From: Deltaproteobacteria bacterium
Lineage (GTDB): Bacteria; Desulfobacterota; DSM-4660; Desulfatiglandales; Desulfatiglandaceae
NCBI GenBank assembly: GCA_019314425.1
Contig: JAFCZI010000072.1
Location: forward strand, 1-15,485
Direction of reading: 5' to 3'
Length of the DNA: 15,485 nt
Positions 6,417 to 14,768 of this stretch are shown piece after piece. The translations under genes were made by a program, and so were the position numbers. The stretch's first letter is position 1. Every line of letters starts with the position of its first letter. The notes below the pieces were generated by a model. That model was given only the letters and a program-made list of their open reading frames with translations, was not told the origin of the DNA and did not search any database.

Positions 6417-7142
6417 TCAAGATTGCTGATAACGTTCATCCTCTCCCCAATACATGATCCGTGCACAACTGGGGCAGGTCATGAGCTTGTCCCCGCGGAT
6501 CAACTCGTTGAACTTTTGAGGCGGGATCGCCATGCGACACACCTGGCACACCCCTTTGACAACCGGGGTAATGGCGATACCGTTCTTGTGGCCTCTGAGC
6601 GTGTCATATTTTTCCAAAAGCGAACCATCCGTTGCTTTACAGCATTTTTTTCGCTCATTTTCAAGCTTTTTAAGATCCTTATCCAGAATTTTCATGTCTC
6701 TCATTATCTGCTTCCGGTCCTGGTCAAACTGCTGTTTCAGGGCCTCGGCTTGTTTTCGATTATCGTCACAAGTGCTCTTCAGTGCATCTTTCTGCTCCAT
6801 CAGTTCAATAACGGCAGTCTCCAAAGTCCCCCTTTCGTTTTTGATGCCCTCAATCTCCTTGAGTGCTGCCTTATATTCCTTGTTTGATGCGATACTGGAT
6901 AATTTCACCTCAGCCTTTTTCAAACGGTCATCCAGGTCTTGAATTTCCCGTTCGGTTTCCCGGTGCAGGCTGTCGTGGGATTCTAATTTGTCCGTTTCTT
7001 CACGCAGCAGGGTTTCCGCTGCTGCCAGACCTTCTTCGCGCTTTTGCACCGCCGCCGGGCCCCGTTCTTTTTGGACCCGTTTCTCCGCTATGCGAACGTC
7101 ACAAGCCTGAAGACCGATCAAAAGTTTAATTCTTTTTTCCAA
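6417..7142 (-). CDS. coiled-coil protein with C-terminal C4 zinc ribbon (CdsZ/CT398-like)
   Basis: The product is 241 residues. Residues about 5-170 are a long, charged antiparallel coiled coil. The C-terminus holds a zinc ribbon with CQVC (199-202) and CPSC (223-226), around GVCQVCRMAIPPQKFNELIR. This is the widespread C4-type zinc-ribbon family that includes chlamydial CdsZ/CT398; a general role in nucleic acid or protein binding is assumed, not shown. I chose TTG 7142 because AGAGGTGA, a near-perfect match to the anti-Shine-Dalgarno, ends just before a short spacer. The GTG at 7151 lies inside that site. The gene sits between nif3 and rnpB on the same strand. Confidence 0.85.
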   Translation of the reverse strand: MEKRIKLLIGLQACDVRIAEKRVQKERGPAAVQKREEGLAAAETLLREETDKLESHDSLHRETEREIQDLDDRLKKAEVKLSSIASNKEYKAALKEIEGIKNERGTLETAVIELMEQKDALKSTCDDNRKQAEALKQQFDQDRKQIMRDMKILDKDLKKLENERKKCCKATDGSLLEKYDTLRGHKNGIAITPVVKGVCQVCRMAIPPQKFNELIRGDKLMTCPSCARIMYWGEDERYQQS

Positions 7143-7225
7143 TGTGCTCACCTCTTAACTCATTCGACGCGTTTGTGGTTTTTGGAGCCGTTTCTTTAAG
7201 CAGTCCCGTCAAATTTTCCTGCCTT

Positions 7226-8038
7226 TCAGATGCCGGATGTCATCCGGATTGGATCCACCTGGGTGCTATCCGTTTCGACCCCAACTTCCCAACCTTCTTT
7301 GCTAAAAAAATCCTCCAAATGTTTGCAAAAAATATTAAATGCCGTTTTTTCCGTATGAAAATGCCCTCCATCAATAAGGGCAATGCCGAGGGCTTTTGCT
7401 TCCAGTGCCGCGTGATGGCCAACATCCCCCGTAATAAGTACGTCAGCACCACTTTCTGCCGCAGACGATGTCAGGCTGCCGCCTGAACCGCCAACCACGG
7501 CAATACGTTGGACACGCTTTTTTTTTTGACCCACCAGATGAATATGATCAGCGTTAAGCCTCTTTTTTACAGCCTTTGCCAGGCTGAAAAGGTCAGTAGG
7601 TTCCGGTAAATCTCCTACCCTGCCGAGGCCTGTCCCGGGTACCTTGTCGTGAGGTTGTAGCACTTCGACATTTTGCAGATCCATAAGATTTGCCAGGATA
7701 TCGTTTATGCCGCCCTTGGCAACATCCAGATTGGTATGTGCGGTCACAATGGAGATATGTTTTTGTGCGGCCAGGGCCAGGATATGCCCGGGGTAGGCGT
7801 TGATTTCGATATGGGAAATAGATTTGAAGATCAGGGGATGATGGGTGAAAAGCACTTGGGCATTGGTTTCGGAAGCGGCCATCAGGGCGTCAAGGGTGGG
7901 ATCCAGAGAAGAGAAAATCTTTTTAATCTTCTGCCCTGAATCCCCGATCTGAAGACCGGGATTGTCCCATGGTTCTGCCAGCTTCATGGGCGCAATGCGC
8001 TCAATCAGACGCAGAAAATCTCCCAATGTTGGTATCAT
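7226..8038 (-). CDS. Nif3-like dinuclear metal center protein (YbgI/NIF3 family)
   Basis: The product is 270 residues, normal for the short form of this hexameric, toroid-forming family. Metal-binding motifs are all present: THHPLIF (His66, His67), AHTNLD (His101, Asp105), GDVGHH at 204-209 and DGGHFHTE (His226, Glu230). WDNPGLQIG near residue 24 is the usual N-terminal signature. Members are often annotated as GTP cyclohydrolase 1 type 2 homologs, but the physiological substrate is unsettled. ATG 8038 gives the standard MIPTLGDFLRLIERIAP start, though the ribosome site is weak. It precedes the zinc-ribbon gene with an 83-base gap, and the two are probably co-transcribed. Confidence 0.92.
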   Translation of the reverse strand: MIPTLGDFLRLIERIAPMKLAEPWDNPGLQIGDSGQKIKKIFSSLDPTLDALMAASETNAQVLFTHHPLIFKSISHIEINAYPGHILALAAQKHISIVTAHTNLDVAKGGINDILANLMDLQNVEVLQPHDKVPGTGLGRVGDLPEPTDLFSLAKAVKKRLNADHIHLVGQKKKRVQRIAVVGGSGGSLTSSAAESGADVLITGDVGHHAALEAKALGIALIDGGHFHTEKTAFNIFCKHLEDFFSKEGWEVGVETDSTQVDPIRMTSGI

Positions 8039-8075
8039 GATAAAATCTGCCTTCAGCTCCCTTTTAGAAAAGGTA

Positions 8076-8106
8076 AAGGGCGTATCCTGTCTGAGGGTAC
8101 GCCCTT
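8076..8106 (-). terminator. strong hairpin between the CAU tRNA and nif3, probable terminator
   Basis: AAGGGCGTA (8076-8084) and TACGCCCTT (8098-8106) form a perfect 9-bp stem, and CCT/AGG extends it inside the loop. On the minus strand it is followed by TACCTTTTCT, a moderate pyrimidine-rich tail. It sits 84 bases after the tRNA 3' end and 38 bases before the nif3 start, so it most likely ends the tRNA transcript. Confidence 0.55.
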
Positions 8107-8190
8107 CCTGAAATCTTCATTCCCGAATAAAACATCCGTTTAAAAATGGTAAAGGACATGAACACACAAAAACCGAAAGATTATGGTTTG

Positions 8191-8266
8191 TGGTGGGCCC
8201 ACCTGGGTTCGAACCAGGGACCTACCGGTTATGAGCCGGTGGCTCTTCCAGCTGAGCTATGGGCCC
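8191..8266 (-). tRNA. tRNA with CAU anticodon (elongator Met, or Ile2)
   Basis: The 76-base gene folds fully. The acceptor stem GGGCCCA/TGGGCCC has 7 bp. The other parts are D stem GCTC/GAGC with a short loop, anticodon stem ACCGG/CCGGT around CTCATAA, and T stem CCTGG/CCAGG with loop TTCGAAC. CCA is encoded. The anticodon CAU (plus 8231-8233) is used by elongator tRNA-Met and by tRNA-Ile2, which is modified by TilS; sequence alone does not separate them safely. It is not an initiator, as it lacks the three G-C pairs in the anticodon stem. Elongator Met is my first guess. Confidence 0.93.
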
Positions 8267-8343
8267 TCCGAATGCAGACCGCCTAACGGCATTTTCCGCC
8301 CTTCGGGGGGACAGTGCCGAATTTTGCAGCAGCCAACTACAAT

Positions 8344-8372
8344 AGAATGAGCATCCAGTTAAAGTTTGTCAA
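8344..8372 (-). promoter_or_regulatory. putative promoter of the CAU tRNA
   Basis: On the minus strand a perfect TTGACA (plus 8367-8372) is followed by 17 bases and CATTCT (plus 8344-8349), a weak -10. The transcript would have a leader of about 70 bases before the tRNA, which includes a GC-rich hairpin around 8289-8320. It lies between the rpoD stop and the tRNA, so the tRNA need not depend on rpoD transcription. Confidence 0.4.
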
Positions 8373-8403
8373 GCGAAAAGTGTTGTAATCCGAAGAATTG
8401 AAC

Positions 8404-10173
8404 TCAGTTATTATCCATAAAACTTTTCAATTTTCTGCTTCGACTGGGATGCCGAAGTTTTCTAAGAGCTTTGGCTTCTATCTGTCGAATACGTTCTCGG
8501 GTTACACTGAAATCCCTCCCCACTTCTTCCAGGGTATGGTCCGCCTTTTCACCAATGCCGAACCGCATGCGAAGGACTTTTTCTTCTCTGGGTGTCAGGG
8601 TGGTTAAGACCCGCCTCGTTTGTTCGGCCAAACCAAAATTGACCACGGCATCTCCCGGTGAAAGGATATTCTTGTCTTCTATGAAATCTCCAAGATGACT
8701 GTCTTCTTCCTCCCCAATGGGCGTTTCGAGGGAAATGGGTTCTTTGGCGATTTTCAGGACTTTTCTCACTTTGTCCAACGGGAATTCCATCTTCTCGGCG
8801 ATCTCTTCGGATGTGGGTTCGCGTCCGTGCTCCTGAACCAGATACCGTGAGGTCCTCATGAGCTTGTTGATGGTTTCTATCATGTGGACCGGAATACGGA
8901 TGGTTCTGGCCTGGTCGGCAATGGCACGGGTAATGGCTTGCCGTATCCACCAGGTGGCGTAGGTGCTGAACTTATATCCCCGCTGATATTCAAATTTGTC
9001 TACGGCTTTCATCAAACCGATATTGCCTTCCTGAATAAGATCCAGAAACATGAGCCCGCGGTTGGTATATTTTTTTGCAATGCTAACCACCAGTCTCAGG
9101 TTGGCCTGAATCAATTCCGACTTCGCCCGGCTGGCTTTTTGAAGGCTTTTCTCCACCCGCCTCAATTCGGCTTTCAACTCCCTGGGCGTCAAGCTGGTTC
9201 TTTCCTTGACCTGCCTGATCACCCGTCGCGATGCGTCGGCCCTGGCCTTCAGCGCAATGATTTCACACTTTTTCAAGTTTATGGGATCAATGACGTCATC
9301 ATCCCCGGCCGATTCGGGGATTTGTGCGATGCATCGGTTCAAATAGCTAATGGGCTTTCCGCCCGCCTGCAGCATGCACTCAACAACATCCTTGTCAGCG
9401 GTTTCAACGATGTCCAGAAGCTTGCGAAAACTCTCCAGCATGTTTTCGAGCTGCTTTTTTTCGAGGCTAAAAGAACTCACAATCGACATAATATTTTTTT
9501 GATCTTCGTTGACCTGGGCATTCAGCGCGTTTCGGGTTTCTTCCGAGCAGCCGCTTTTTGCCATTTCATGCCGCTTATGGCGAATGCTGGCATTGAGTTC
9601 GTTGATTTTATCAATCAGGAGGATCAGCGATGCCTTTTTTTCACCCATCTGCATGAAGTTGTCATTGTCTTCCAGGTCGTTGATTACATCCTTGAGCTTG
9701 AGTTCCGTTTCCTTGAGGCGACCCCCCAGCATGATGATATGTTCCACACCGATTCCGCAGGTTAACAGGGCTTCCAGAGCCGCCTTTTCGCCAGCCTCAA
9801 TCCGCTTGGCAATTTCCACTTCTCCATCTCGTGTCAGCAGTGAAATACGGCCCATTTCTTTCAAATACATCTTGACCGGGTCTGAAATTCGCGACGTTGA
9901 GTCGGCCAGGTCAAAGGAGGACGCATGTTTGTCTTCCTGTTTTATTCGTTCTTCCTTGGCGTTCTTGCGTTGTTCAATTTTCTTTTTGGTGTTTTCATCA
10001 ATGACCATGATGTCCAATTCTTCAAACATCATCATCAGGTCATCGATTTTCTCTTCCGAGGAAATGATTTCTTCAGACATGTCGTCATTCAGCTCTTCAA
10101 AGGTCACATAACCTTTGTTTTTTCCCGCAATGATCAACTTCTTGAGATTGACCATGTCTGTGCTTTGATCCAT
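8404..10173 (-). CDS. rpoD: RNA polymerase primary sigma factor RpoD (sigma-70)
   Basis: RpoD directs RNA polymerase to housekeeping promoters. Counting from ATG 10173 the protein has 589 residues. Residues 1-75 are the acidic region 1.1. Region 1.2 lies at about 90-130 ([20 protein letters not shown]). A non-conserved region of roughly 200 residues follows. Regions 2.1-2.4 lie at about 350-430 ([20 protein letters not shown], then [20 protein letters not shown]), region 3 at about 440-505, and region 4 at about 520-580, with the -35-recognition helix-turn-helix [25 protein letters not shown] lies seven bases before ATG 10173 and four before ATG 10176. Earlier in-frame codons overlap that site and are not likely starts. 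It follows dnaG by about 20 bases, the standard primase-sigma arrangement. Confidence 0.97.
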   Translation of the reverse strand: MDQSTDMVNLKKLIIAGKNKGYVTFEELNDDMSEEIISSEEKIDDLMMMFEELDIMVIDENTKKKIEQRKNAKEERIKQEDKHASSFDLADSTSRISDPVKMYLKEMGRISLLTRDGEVEIAKRIEAGEKAALEALLTCGIGVEHIIMLGGRLKETELKLKDVINDLEDNDNFMQMGEKKASLILLIDKINELNASIRHKRHEMAKSGCSEETRNALNAQVNEDQKNIMSIVSSFSLEKKQLENMLESFRKLLDIVETADKDVVECMLQAGGKPISYLNRCIAQIPESAGDDDVIDPINLKKCEIIALKARADASRRVIRQVKERTSLTPRELKAELRRVEKSLQKASRAKSELIQANLRLVVSIAKKYTNRGLMFLDLIQEGNIGLMKAVDKFEYQRGYKFSTYATWWIRQAITRAIADQARTIRIPVHMIETINKLMRTSRYLVQEHGREPTSEEIAEKMEFPLDKVRKVLKIAKEPISLETPIGEEEDSHLGDFIEDKNILSPGDAVVNFGLAEQTRRVLTTLTPREEKVLRMRFGIGEKADHTLEEVGRDFSVTRERIRQIEAKALRKLRHPSRSRKLKSFMDNN

Positions 10174-10192
10174 CATATGGCCTCCTGAATGA

Positions 10193-11950
10193 TTAATTGC
10201 CAAAGGGCCTTCCGGCCGCTATTTTTTTCTTCAAAATTTCGTTTATGGCCCGTGGGTCCCCTATGGCCTTTTTAAATGCTTCCGCGATTTTCTTTTTCTG
10301 CACCTTTCCTATAAAGTCCCGAACCGCCTGTTTTACTTCCCGATCTGAACAAAAAGCAGGGCGGAACGCAAATTCCCGGAGCCATATGCGGTCTTCATTA
10401 CGATCAAGACGCTCCTGGATGGTTTCAACGGTCACTGCTTCCGAGCGGCTTTGCCGGTCAAAGACGACATCAACGATCCGTCGAATCATGGGATCGGAAA
10501 TCAACAACCTGCAGTGATGACCCCTCAAATCGGCGACCGTTTCAGGATAATGCAACACAAGGTTAAGCAATTGAATTTCCCCAATGGGCCGGTTTGTATT
10601 CACGGATGTGAATTGCTGCTTGATGTCATTTTTGAAGCGGCCCTTTCCTGAGGATTGCTTTATGCCCCCGAGTGCGGAAAGAACAACCGATTCTGCAACT
10701 TCGGATTTTTCAGACAGCCTTTTGATATACAAGGACCGTTGGGTTTCGTTGCGAACCTTCGCCAGTATGGGAAGTATCTCTTCCAGAATGCTGACTTTCT
10801 GGTCGATGTCTTGGGTGCGGGACCCAAGCTTCTGATCCACGTAAAAATCAAACAGGGAAGGGGCAGCGTTCAGCAGCTTTGAAAAAGCGTCCCTGCCACT
10901 GCTGTTGATAAAACTGTCCGGGTCGTGCCCATTGGGCAGGACAACCGCCTTTGCCGAAAGCCGTTCATTTAGAAAAATGGGCAACGTTCGCAGGGCAGCC
11001 GATTTTCCGGCTTCGTCAGCGTCAAAGACCACAACCGCCTCTTTTCCGATCCCTTTGAGTTTTCGAACGGGGGTCTCAGAGAGTGCGGTTCCCAGCGTCG
11101 CTACCACCTCCTTCAGCCCATGTTTTCTGAGGGCCAGACAGTCCATATAGCCTTCCACCACAATGGCACGCCCCGTTTCTCGAATGGCTTTTCGTGAAGC
11201 GTCAAAACCGTAAAGGCACGTGCCCTTGTGAAAAAGCGGTGTTTCAGGCGTGTTGACATATTTTGGCAAAGTATCATCAAGAACCCTTCCACCAAAACCG
11301 ATGACTCGTTTTTTCTGGGTCAAATCCATTATGGGAAACATCACTCTTTCCCTGAACAGGTCGTAGTAGTGCCCCTTATCGCTCCGCTTGAGGACGCCGG
11401 CAGTAAGCGCCGTTTCAAGCGATACTTTTCTGCTCAAGAGAAACTGCTTCAAACCATCCCACCCTTTCGGCGCATAGCCCAGGTGAAATTCTTCAATAAT
11501 ACTGTGGGAAATGGACCGCCTTTTGAAATAATCACGGCCGGGTTTTCCCCGAACCGGATGCGTCAGCTCCTTTTCAAAATAGAGGGTCGCCAGTTCGTTG
11601 ACGTTATAAAGCGTTTCTCTGTAATCCGCTTTCTTTTTTTCTTCTGCCGTGAAATGTTTCTCGGGCAGCTGTACATTGTATCTTTCCGCCAAGTCCTTCA
11701 GCGCTTCAGGAAAACTGAGGCTGTGATACGCCATCCAGAAAGCAAAGACATCCCCCCCCTGCTTACATCCGAAGCAGTGGAACATCTGCTTGTCCTGACT
11801 GACCGTGAAAGAAGGCGCTTTTTCCCCATGAAAGGGGCAAAGCCCCACAAAATTTTCACCCGCCTTTTTGAGTTGAACAAACTGGCCCACAACCGAAACG
11901 ATATCGGCCGCCTGCTTTATCTCCTCTTTGGCAGACTGGTAGCTTATCAT
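10193..11950 (-). CDS. dnaG: DNA primase DnaG
   Basis: DnaG makes RNA primers at the replication fork. The product is 585 residues, within the family range. The N-terminal CHC2 zinc finger is Cys38, His41, Cys59, Cys62 (CPFH and CFGC). The catalytic core has RERVMFPI (basic ridge, near 200). The TOPRIM domain has [11 protein letters not shown] (Glu267, Asp270), TLGTAL and [13 protein letters not shown] (Asp310, Asp312). The C-terminal 150 residues would bind DnaB helicase. ATG 11950 has no clear ribosome site; its ATG overlaps the TGA of an upstream small ORF as ATGA, so translation may be coupled. rpoD follows directly. Confidence 0.97.
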   Translation of the reverse strand: MISYQSAKEEIKQAADIVSVVGQFVQLKKAGENFVGLCPFHGEKAPSFTVSQDKQMFHCFGCKQGGDVFAFWMAYHSLSFPEALKDLAERYNVQLPEKHFTAEEKKKADYRETLYNVNELATLYFEKELTHPVRGKPGRDYFKRRSISHSIIEEFHLGYAPKGWDGLKQFLLSRKVSLETALTAGVLKRSDKGHYYDLFRERVMFPIMDLTQKKRVIGFGGRVLDDTLPKYVNTPETPLFHKGTCLYGFDASRKAIRETGRAIVVEGYMDCLALRKHGLKEVVATLGTALSETPVRKLKGIGKEAVVVFDADEAGKSAALRTLPIFLNERLSAKAVVLPNGHDPDSFINSSGRDAFSKLLNAAPSLFDFYVDQKLGSRTQDIDQKVSILEEILPILAKVRNETQRSLYIKRLSEKSEVAESVVLSALGGIKQSSGKGRFKNDIKQQFTSVNTNRPIGEIQLLNLVLHYPETVADLRGHHCRLLISDPMIRRIVDVVFDRQSRSEAVTVETIQERLDRNEDRIWLREFAFRPAFCSDREVKQAVRDFIGKVQKKKIAEAFKKAIGDPRAINEILKKKIAAGRPFGN

Positions 11951-12081
11951 GGGTTATTCTTCATTTTTTGCCGCAAAAAAGTATCAAGTATGCTTTCTGT
12001 TAAGCATAAAAATGCCCGACGGGATTGTTCTACCGTACAGGCCTTATCGATGAATCCCTTGGTTTTATCGGGCAGAGACAC
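11947..12081 (-). CDS. candidate small ORF between yqeY and dnaG, 44 residues or slightly more
   Basis: The minus-strand frame from GTG 12081 reads MSLPDKTKGFIDKACTVEQS, then RRAFLCLTESILDTFLRQKM, and ends at TGA 11947-11949, which overlaps the dnaG start as ATGA. The frame is open back to about 12126, so a longer product (with GLEISGSIEIKNPHV in front) is possible from a CTG or ATT start; no strong ribosome site marks any of these. Composition looks protein-like, with an amphipathic helical second half. The ATGA overlap, and the lack of a ribosome site for dnaG, argue for translation through this frame. I recognise no family. It could be a leader peptide for dnaG. Confidence 0.45.
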   Translation of the reverse strand: MSLPDKTKGFIDKACTVEQSRRAFLCLTESILDTFLRQKMKNNP

Positions 12082-12138
12082 ATGGGGGTTCTTTATCTCA
12101 ATACTCCCAGAGATTTCCAGCCCTCTTTATGCAGACCT

Positions 12139-12540
12139 TCAGCCCAGTAACCTTCCGGCAATTTCGTTAACTTCCTTGCCCTGGGCTTTTCCAGCCATTC
12201 TCGGCATGGCTGCTTTCATAACCCTTCCCAAGTCCGAGGGTTTTTCAGCGGATAATTCCAGGATTATTTCCCTCAGCATTTTTTCAATATCTTCCGGTGT
12301 TAACTGCTGGGGCATATAGCCATAAAAAATCGCTACTTCTGCTTCTTCTTTAAGCGCAATCTCCTCCCGACCCGCATTCCTGAATTCGGTTGCAGACTCC
12401 TTACCTTTCTTAATTAGGGAGAAAATAACACCTTGAACCTCTTCATCCTTTAACTTCCGTTGTTTGTCTACCTGTAGATTTTTCAATGCGGTCTTCAGCA
12501 TTCTCAAGCAGGAAAGGCGAACGGCATCCCTTTTTTTCAT
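12139..12540 (-). CDS. yqeY: GatB/YqeY-family protein, 5' end apparently frameshifted
   Basis: The readable frame gives 133 residues from ATG 12540. Family blocks are VRLSCLRMLKTALKN, LKDEEVQGVIFSLIKKGKES, AIFYGYMPQQLTPEDIEKML and the C-terminal GRVMKAAMPRMAGKAQGKEV. YqeY proteins share the tail domain of the GatB amidotransferase subunit; their function is not well defined. They are usually about 148 residues with a start like MSLKERL. That missing start is present just upstream in another frame (ATG 12579-12581), separated by a run of eight A (12564-12571). With nine A the gene would be one ORF of 147 residues. Either the shorter protein is made, or the run is a sequencing error, a mutation or a slippage site. 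yqeY beside dnaG-rpoD is a familiar cluster. Confidence 0.85.
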   Translation of the reverse strand: MKKRDAVRLSCLRMLKTALKNLQVDKQRKLKDEEVQGVIFSLIKKGKESATEFRNAGREEIALKEEAEVAIFYGYMPQQLTPEDIEKMLREIILELSAEKPSDLGRVMKAAMPRMAGKAQGKEVNEIAGRLLG

Positions 12541-12581
12541 GGCATTCTTTAGATCTTCACCAATTTTTTTTCAAGTGACAT
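12541..12581 (-). other. out-of-frame 5' segment of yqeY with A8 tract
   Basis: The minus strand from ATG 12581 reads ATG TCA CTT GAA AAA AAA and then, if one A is added, continues IGEDLKNAMKKRDAV into the yqeY frame. As written, this frame ends at TAA after 10 codons. The rescued MSLEKKIGEDLKNAMKKRD is what the YqeY family has at its N-terminus, so this is surely the original start region. The homopolymer is plus 12564-12571. Confidence 0.8.
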
Positions 12582-12628
12582 AAGATGTTACCTATGATTC
12601 TGGAAAATAACTGCAACGCAGTAGATGG

Positions 12629-12647
12629 GACTTTTTACGATACCATC
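12629..12647 (-). repeat. dispersed repeat, copy 1
   Basis: The minus strand reads GATGGTATCGTAAAAAGTC just after the hisA stop. The same 19 bases, with one difference, occur on the plus strand at 15414-15432. In both copies a GCGTTG follows about 10-24 bases later. This looks like a dispersed non-coding element and fills most of the hisA-yqeY gap. Confidence 0.5.
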
Positions 12648-12648
12648 A

Positions 12649-13371
12649 TCATTGGCATGCTTTTATGGCGGCGGTCAAATCAAGGCTGCCATCATAAAGG
12701 GCCCGTCCGGTAATAAGACCCATAACCCCATCCGCTGCCAGGGGAAGGATTCTTAACACATCATCCATCTCAGAAATGCCGCCGGAAGCGATGACCGGGA
12801 TGTTCGTTGTTCTGGCCAAGGCCCGGGTTGCTTCCACATTGCACCCGGTTCTCATGCCGTCCCGGTCGATGTCTGTATAGATAATCGCCGCCAGGCCATC
12901 ATTTTCAAACCGTTTGGCAAGCGCTTCAGGGGTCAGGTTTATTTCTTCCGTCCACCCCTCTACCGCGATACGGTTGTTCCGCGCATCAATACCCAGAATG
13001 ATTCGACCGGGATACAAACGGCAGGCTTCCTTGACAAAATCCGGATTTTTGTGGGCCACTGTCCCCAGAATGACATATTGAAGCCCGAGATCAAAGTACG
13101 CACGAAGTGTCGCCATGTCCCGCACGCCCCCGCCCAGCTCCACGGGAATGGGAATGGCTTCAACAATTCGGCGGATGGTCTTTCGATTGACGGGCTGCCC
13201 ACTGACCGCGCCGTCCAGATCCACCAGGTGAAGTCTTTCGGCACCGCATTCAAACCATTTCTTCGCCATCTCTTCAGGCTTGTCTGAAAATATGGTTTCA
13301 TCAGACATGCAGCCCTGTTTGAGCCTGACGCATTTACCATTTTTTATATCAATTGCCGGAATGATCAGCAC
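12649..13371 (-). CDS. hisA: HisA: phosphoribosylformimino-5-aminoimidazole carboxamide ribotide isomerase
   Basis: HisA opens the ribose of ProFAR to give PRFAR, the fourth step of histidine synthesis. The (beta/alpha)8 barrel protein has 240 residues from GTG 13371, beginning MLIIPAIDIKNGKCVRLKQG. The catalytic Asp is in PAID (residue 7), the partner Asp in YTDIDRDGM, and phosphate loops are VELGGGVRD and VIASGGISE. The GTG start matches where HisA proteins begin and has AAGGA upstream. The frame stays open further upstream, but that part lies inside the lipoprotein gene and is not HisA-like. The start overlaps the lipoprotein gene by 23 bases, so translation is probably coupled. hisH and hisF are not in the window. 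Confidence 0.96.
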   Translation of the reverse strand: MLIIPAIDIKNGKCVRLKQGCMSDETIFSDKPEEMAKKWFECGAERLHLVDLDGAVSGQPVNRKTIRRIVEAIPIPVELGGGVRDMATLRAYFDLGLQYVILGTVAHKNPDFVKEACRLYPGRIILGIDARNNRIAVEGWTEEINLTPEALAKRFENDGLAAIIYTDIDRDGMRTGCNVEATRALARTTNIPVIASGGISEMDDVLRILPLAADGVMGLITGRALYDGSLDLTAAIKACQ

Positions 13372-14104
13372 TGGTTTCCTTTTTCCCTTCTTTTTTGGGT
13401 TCAGGGACCCCTGGCATTTCCCCAATGAGTTTTTCCAGGCCGATATCGGCCAGTTTTTCGGCTGTCAGCCATCGGCCGGAACTTTTCACATACGTATCAA
13501 AATCAAAAAGATTCGCAAATAAAGACTGTTGTGTTTTGTCAAAATGGCTGCGCCATAAAATGGCCCCGCTTGAAGGTCGTACCAGAACGAGATCAAATGA
13601 TACGGACGCGGGCTTGTCCACCGCGAAATCGCTGCCAACGCGTTTCTGCCAGCGATAAATACGACCGGTAAGAACCGCATCGGCTTCAAAGGCTTTTCCT
13701 ACGGACTGCAACATCTCCCGCGGAGTTTGTTCCATTTTTTTGTCCCCGTCAATGATACTTGCCAATACACCCCTGGCCTGGCCGGGAGAAACCAGTGTCC
13801 ACCGCTTGTCCCCTATGAGTTCATCGAATAAGACGTTGTTCATCTGCCTGACCACATCTTCAGGCACGGGTTCGGTCAGAAACGAAGTGCCGGTTATGGG
13901 ATTTTCAACAAGGCTCGGCCCCGGCCCTTCGGTCATTGCGGCGCGAAAGCCCATGACCACGACTTTTTTTATTTCCTGGTGAAAACGGGGCGGATACGCG
14001 GTGGGTTTTGTGTCTTTATGGCAGCCCCAAACCAAGAGGATCCATAATAACACGAGGAGCCATAATCGTTGGCGTCCAGGCTTTCGGAACGTTTTTTCAA
14101 ACAT
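13349..14104 (-). CDS. putative lipoprotein in the his cluster, LpoB/CsgG-like fold suspected
   Basis: The product is 251 residues. Residues 1-27 are a signal peptide (basic start, then LWLLVLLWILLVWG) ending in Cys28; the lipobox VWGC has an unusual Trp. His after the Cys does not signal inner-membrane retention, so the outer membrane is likely. The mature part has VVVMGFRAAM, a helix with DELIGDKRWTLVSPGQARGV, then FEADAVLTGRIYRWQKRVGS and SFDLVLVRPSSGAILWR. That order resembles the CsgG/LpoB/TolB-N-like lipoprotein fold, where a strand, a helix and 'ADAVLTGxI' recur. No enzymatic role is evident. ATG 14104 has GAGG five bases upstream; ATG 14125 has none. It lies between hisB and hisA and overlaps hisA, so it is transcribed with them. 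Confidence 0.85.
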   Translation of the reverse strand: MFEKTFRKPGRQRLWLLVLLWILLVWGCHKDTKPTAYPPRFHQEIKKVVVMGFRAAMTEGPGPSLVENPITGTSFLTEPVPEDVVRQMNNVLFDELIGDKRWTLVSPGQARGVLASIIDGDKKMEQTPREMLQSVGKAFEADAVLTGRIYRWQKRVGSDFAVDKPASVSFDLVLVRPSSGAILWRSHFDKTQQSLFANLFDFDTYVKSSGRWLTAEKLADIGLEKLIGEMPGVPEPKKEGKKETSADHSGN

Positions 14105-14151
14105 GGGAGCCTCATGCAGTTTCATACACTGTTCAGGGATAAATCGAGATG

Positions 14152-14745
14152 CTAAAGAAGCCCCTTTGTAGAGGGCAGCTTCCCCTTTATTCGACTTTCC
14201 AATCGGGTGGCCCGGTCCAAAGCTTTTCCAAATGCTTTGAAGATAGCCTCAGCAATGTGGTGAGGTTCCTCCCCGGAAAGGAGATCGATATGCAATGTGA
14301 TTCCGGCGTTAAACGCCAGCGCCCGAAAAAATTCTTTGATCAGACCCAGATCGAAGGATCCGGTGGTATTCTTTTTGAAATCAACCCGATAGACAAGAAA
14401 TGGCCGGTTGGAGATGTCCAGGACGACCCGAGCCAATGTTTCATCCATGGGAACTGTCGCTTCCCCATAACGGCTTATCCCCTCTTTTTTACCCAGTGCC
14501 TGTTTGAGGGCCAACCCCAGGCAAATTCCCAAATCCTCAACCGTGTGGTGGTCGTCAATCTCTGTATCACCGCAGCCCTTTAACACCAGCTGCATAAACC
14601 CGTGGGCCGCCATTAAATTCAGCATGTGGTCTATGAAAGGAATCCCGGTATCTATCGTGGACGAGTCCGCGCTGTCGAGATCGAGGCTCAGGAAAATTTC
14701 AGTTTCTCTGGTCTTTCGCTCTATGTTTGCTGTTCTTGCCGCCAT
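14152..14745 (-). CDS. hisB: HisB: imidazoleglycerol-phosphate dehydratase
   Basis: HisB removes water from imidazole glycerol phosphate, the sixth step leading to histidine. The product is 197 residues from ATG 14745, the normal size of the single-function enzyme. It lacks the phosphatase domain found in the E. coli fusion. Manganese-binding motifs are present: TGIPFIDHMLN, then DDHHTVEDLGICLG, and near the C-terminus EPHHIAEAIFKAFGKAL. The start MAARTANIERKTRETEI is typical. The frame is open upstream into the tRNA-Ala gene, but that part is tRNA sequence and not coding. The gene begins 24 bases after the tRNA, so tRNA-Ala and hisB probably share the promoter at 14913-14940. Confidence 0.96.
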   Translation of the reverse strand: MAARTANIERKTRETEIFLSLDLDSADSSTIDTGIPFIDHMLNLMAAHGFMQLVLKGCGDTEIDDHHTVEDLGICLGLALKQALGKKEGISRYGEATVPMDETLARVVLDISNRPFLVYRVDFKKNTTGSFDLGLIKEFFRALAFNAGITLHIDLLSGEEPHHIAEAIFKAFGKALDRATRLESRIKGKLPSTKGLL

Positions 14746-14768
14746 GCCATGGTTCCCGTCAACAGTAA

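Noticed and set aside
6002..6457. Plus-strand ORFs across 6002-6457
   Set aside because: They lie on the strand opposite RNase P RNA; such ORFs are common false hypotheticals.
8884..9765. Plus-strand ORF of 293 codons inside rpoD
   Set aside because: It is a shadow of the sigma factor gene, with no independent start signal.
11228..12319. Plus-strand ORF of 363 codons opposite dnaG and yqeY
   Set aside because: It is the antisense of conserved coding DNA, and its composition is typical of a reverse-frame shadow.
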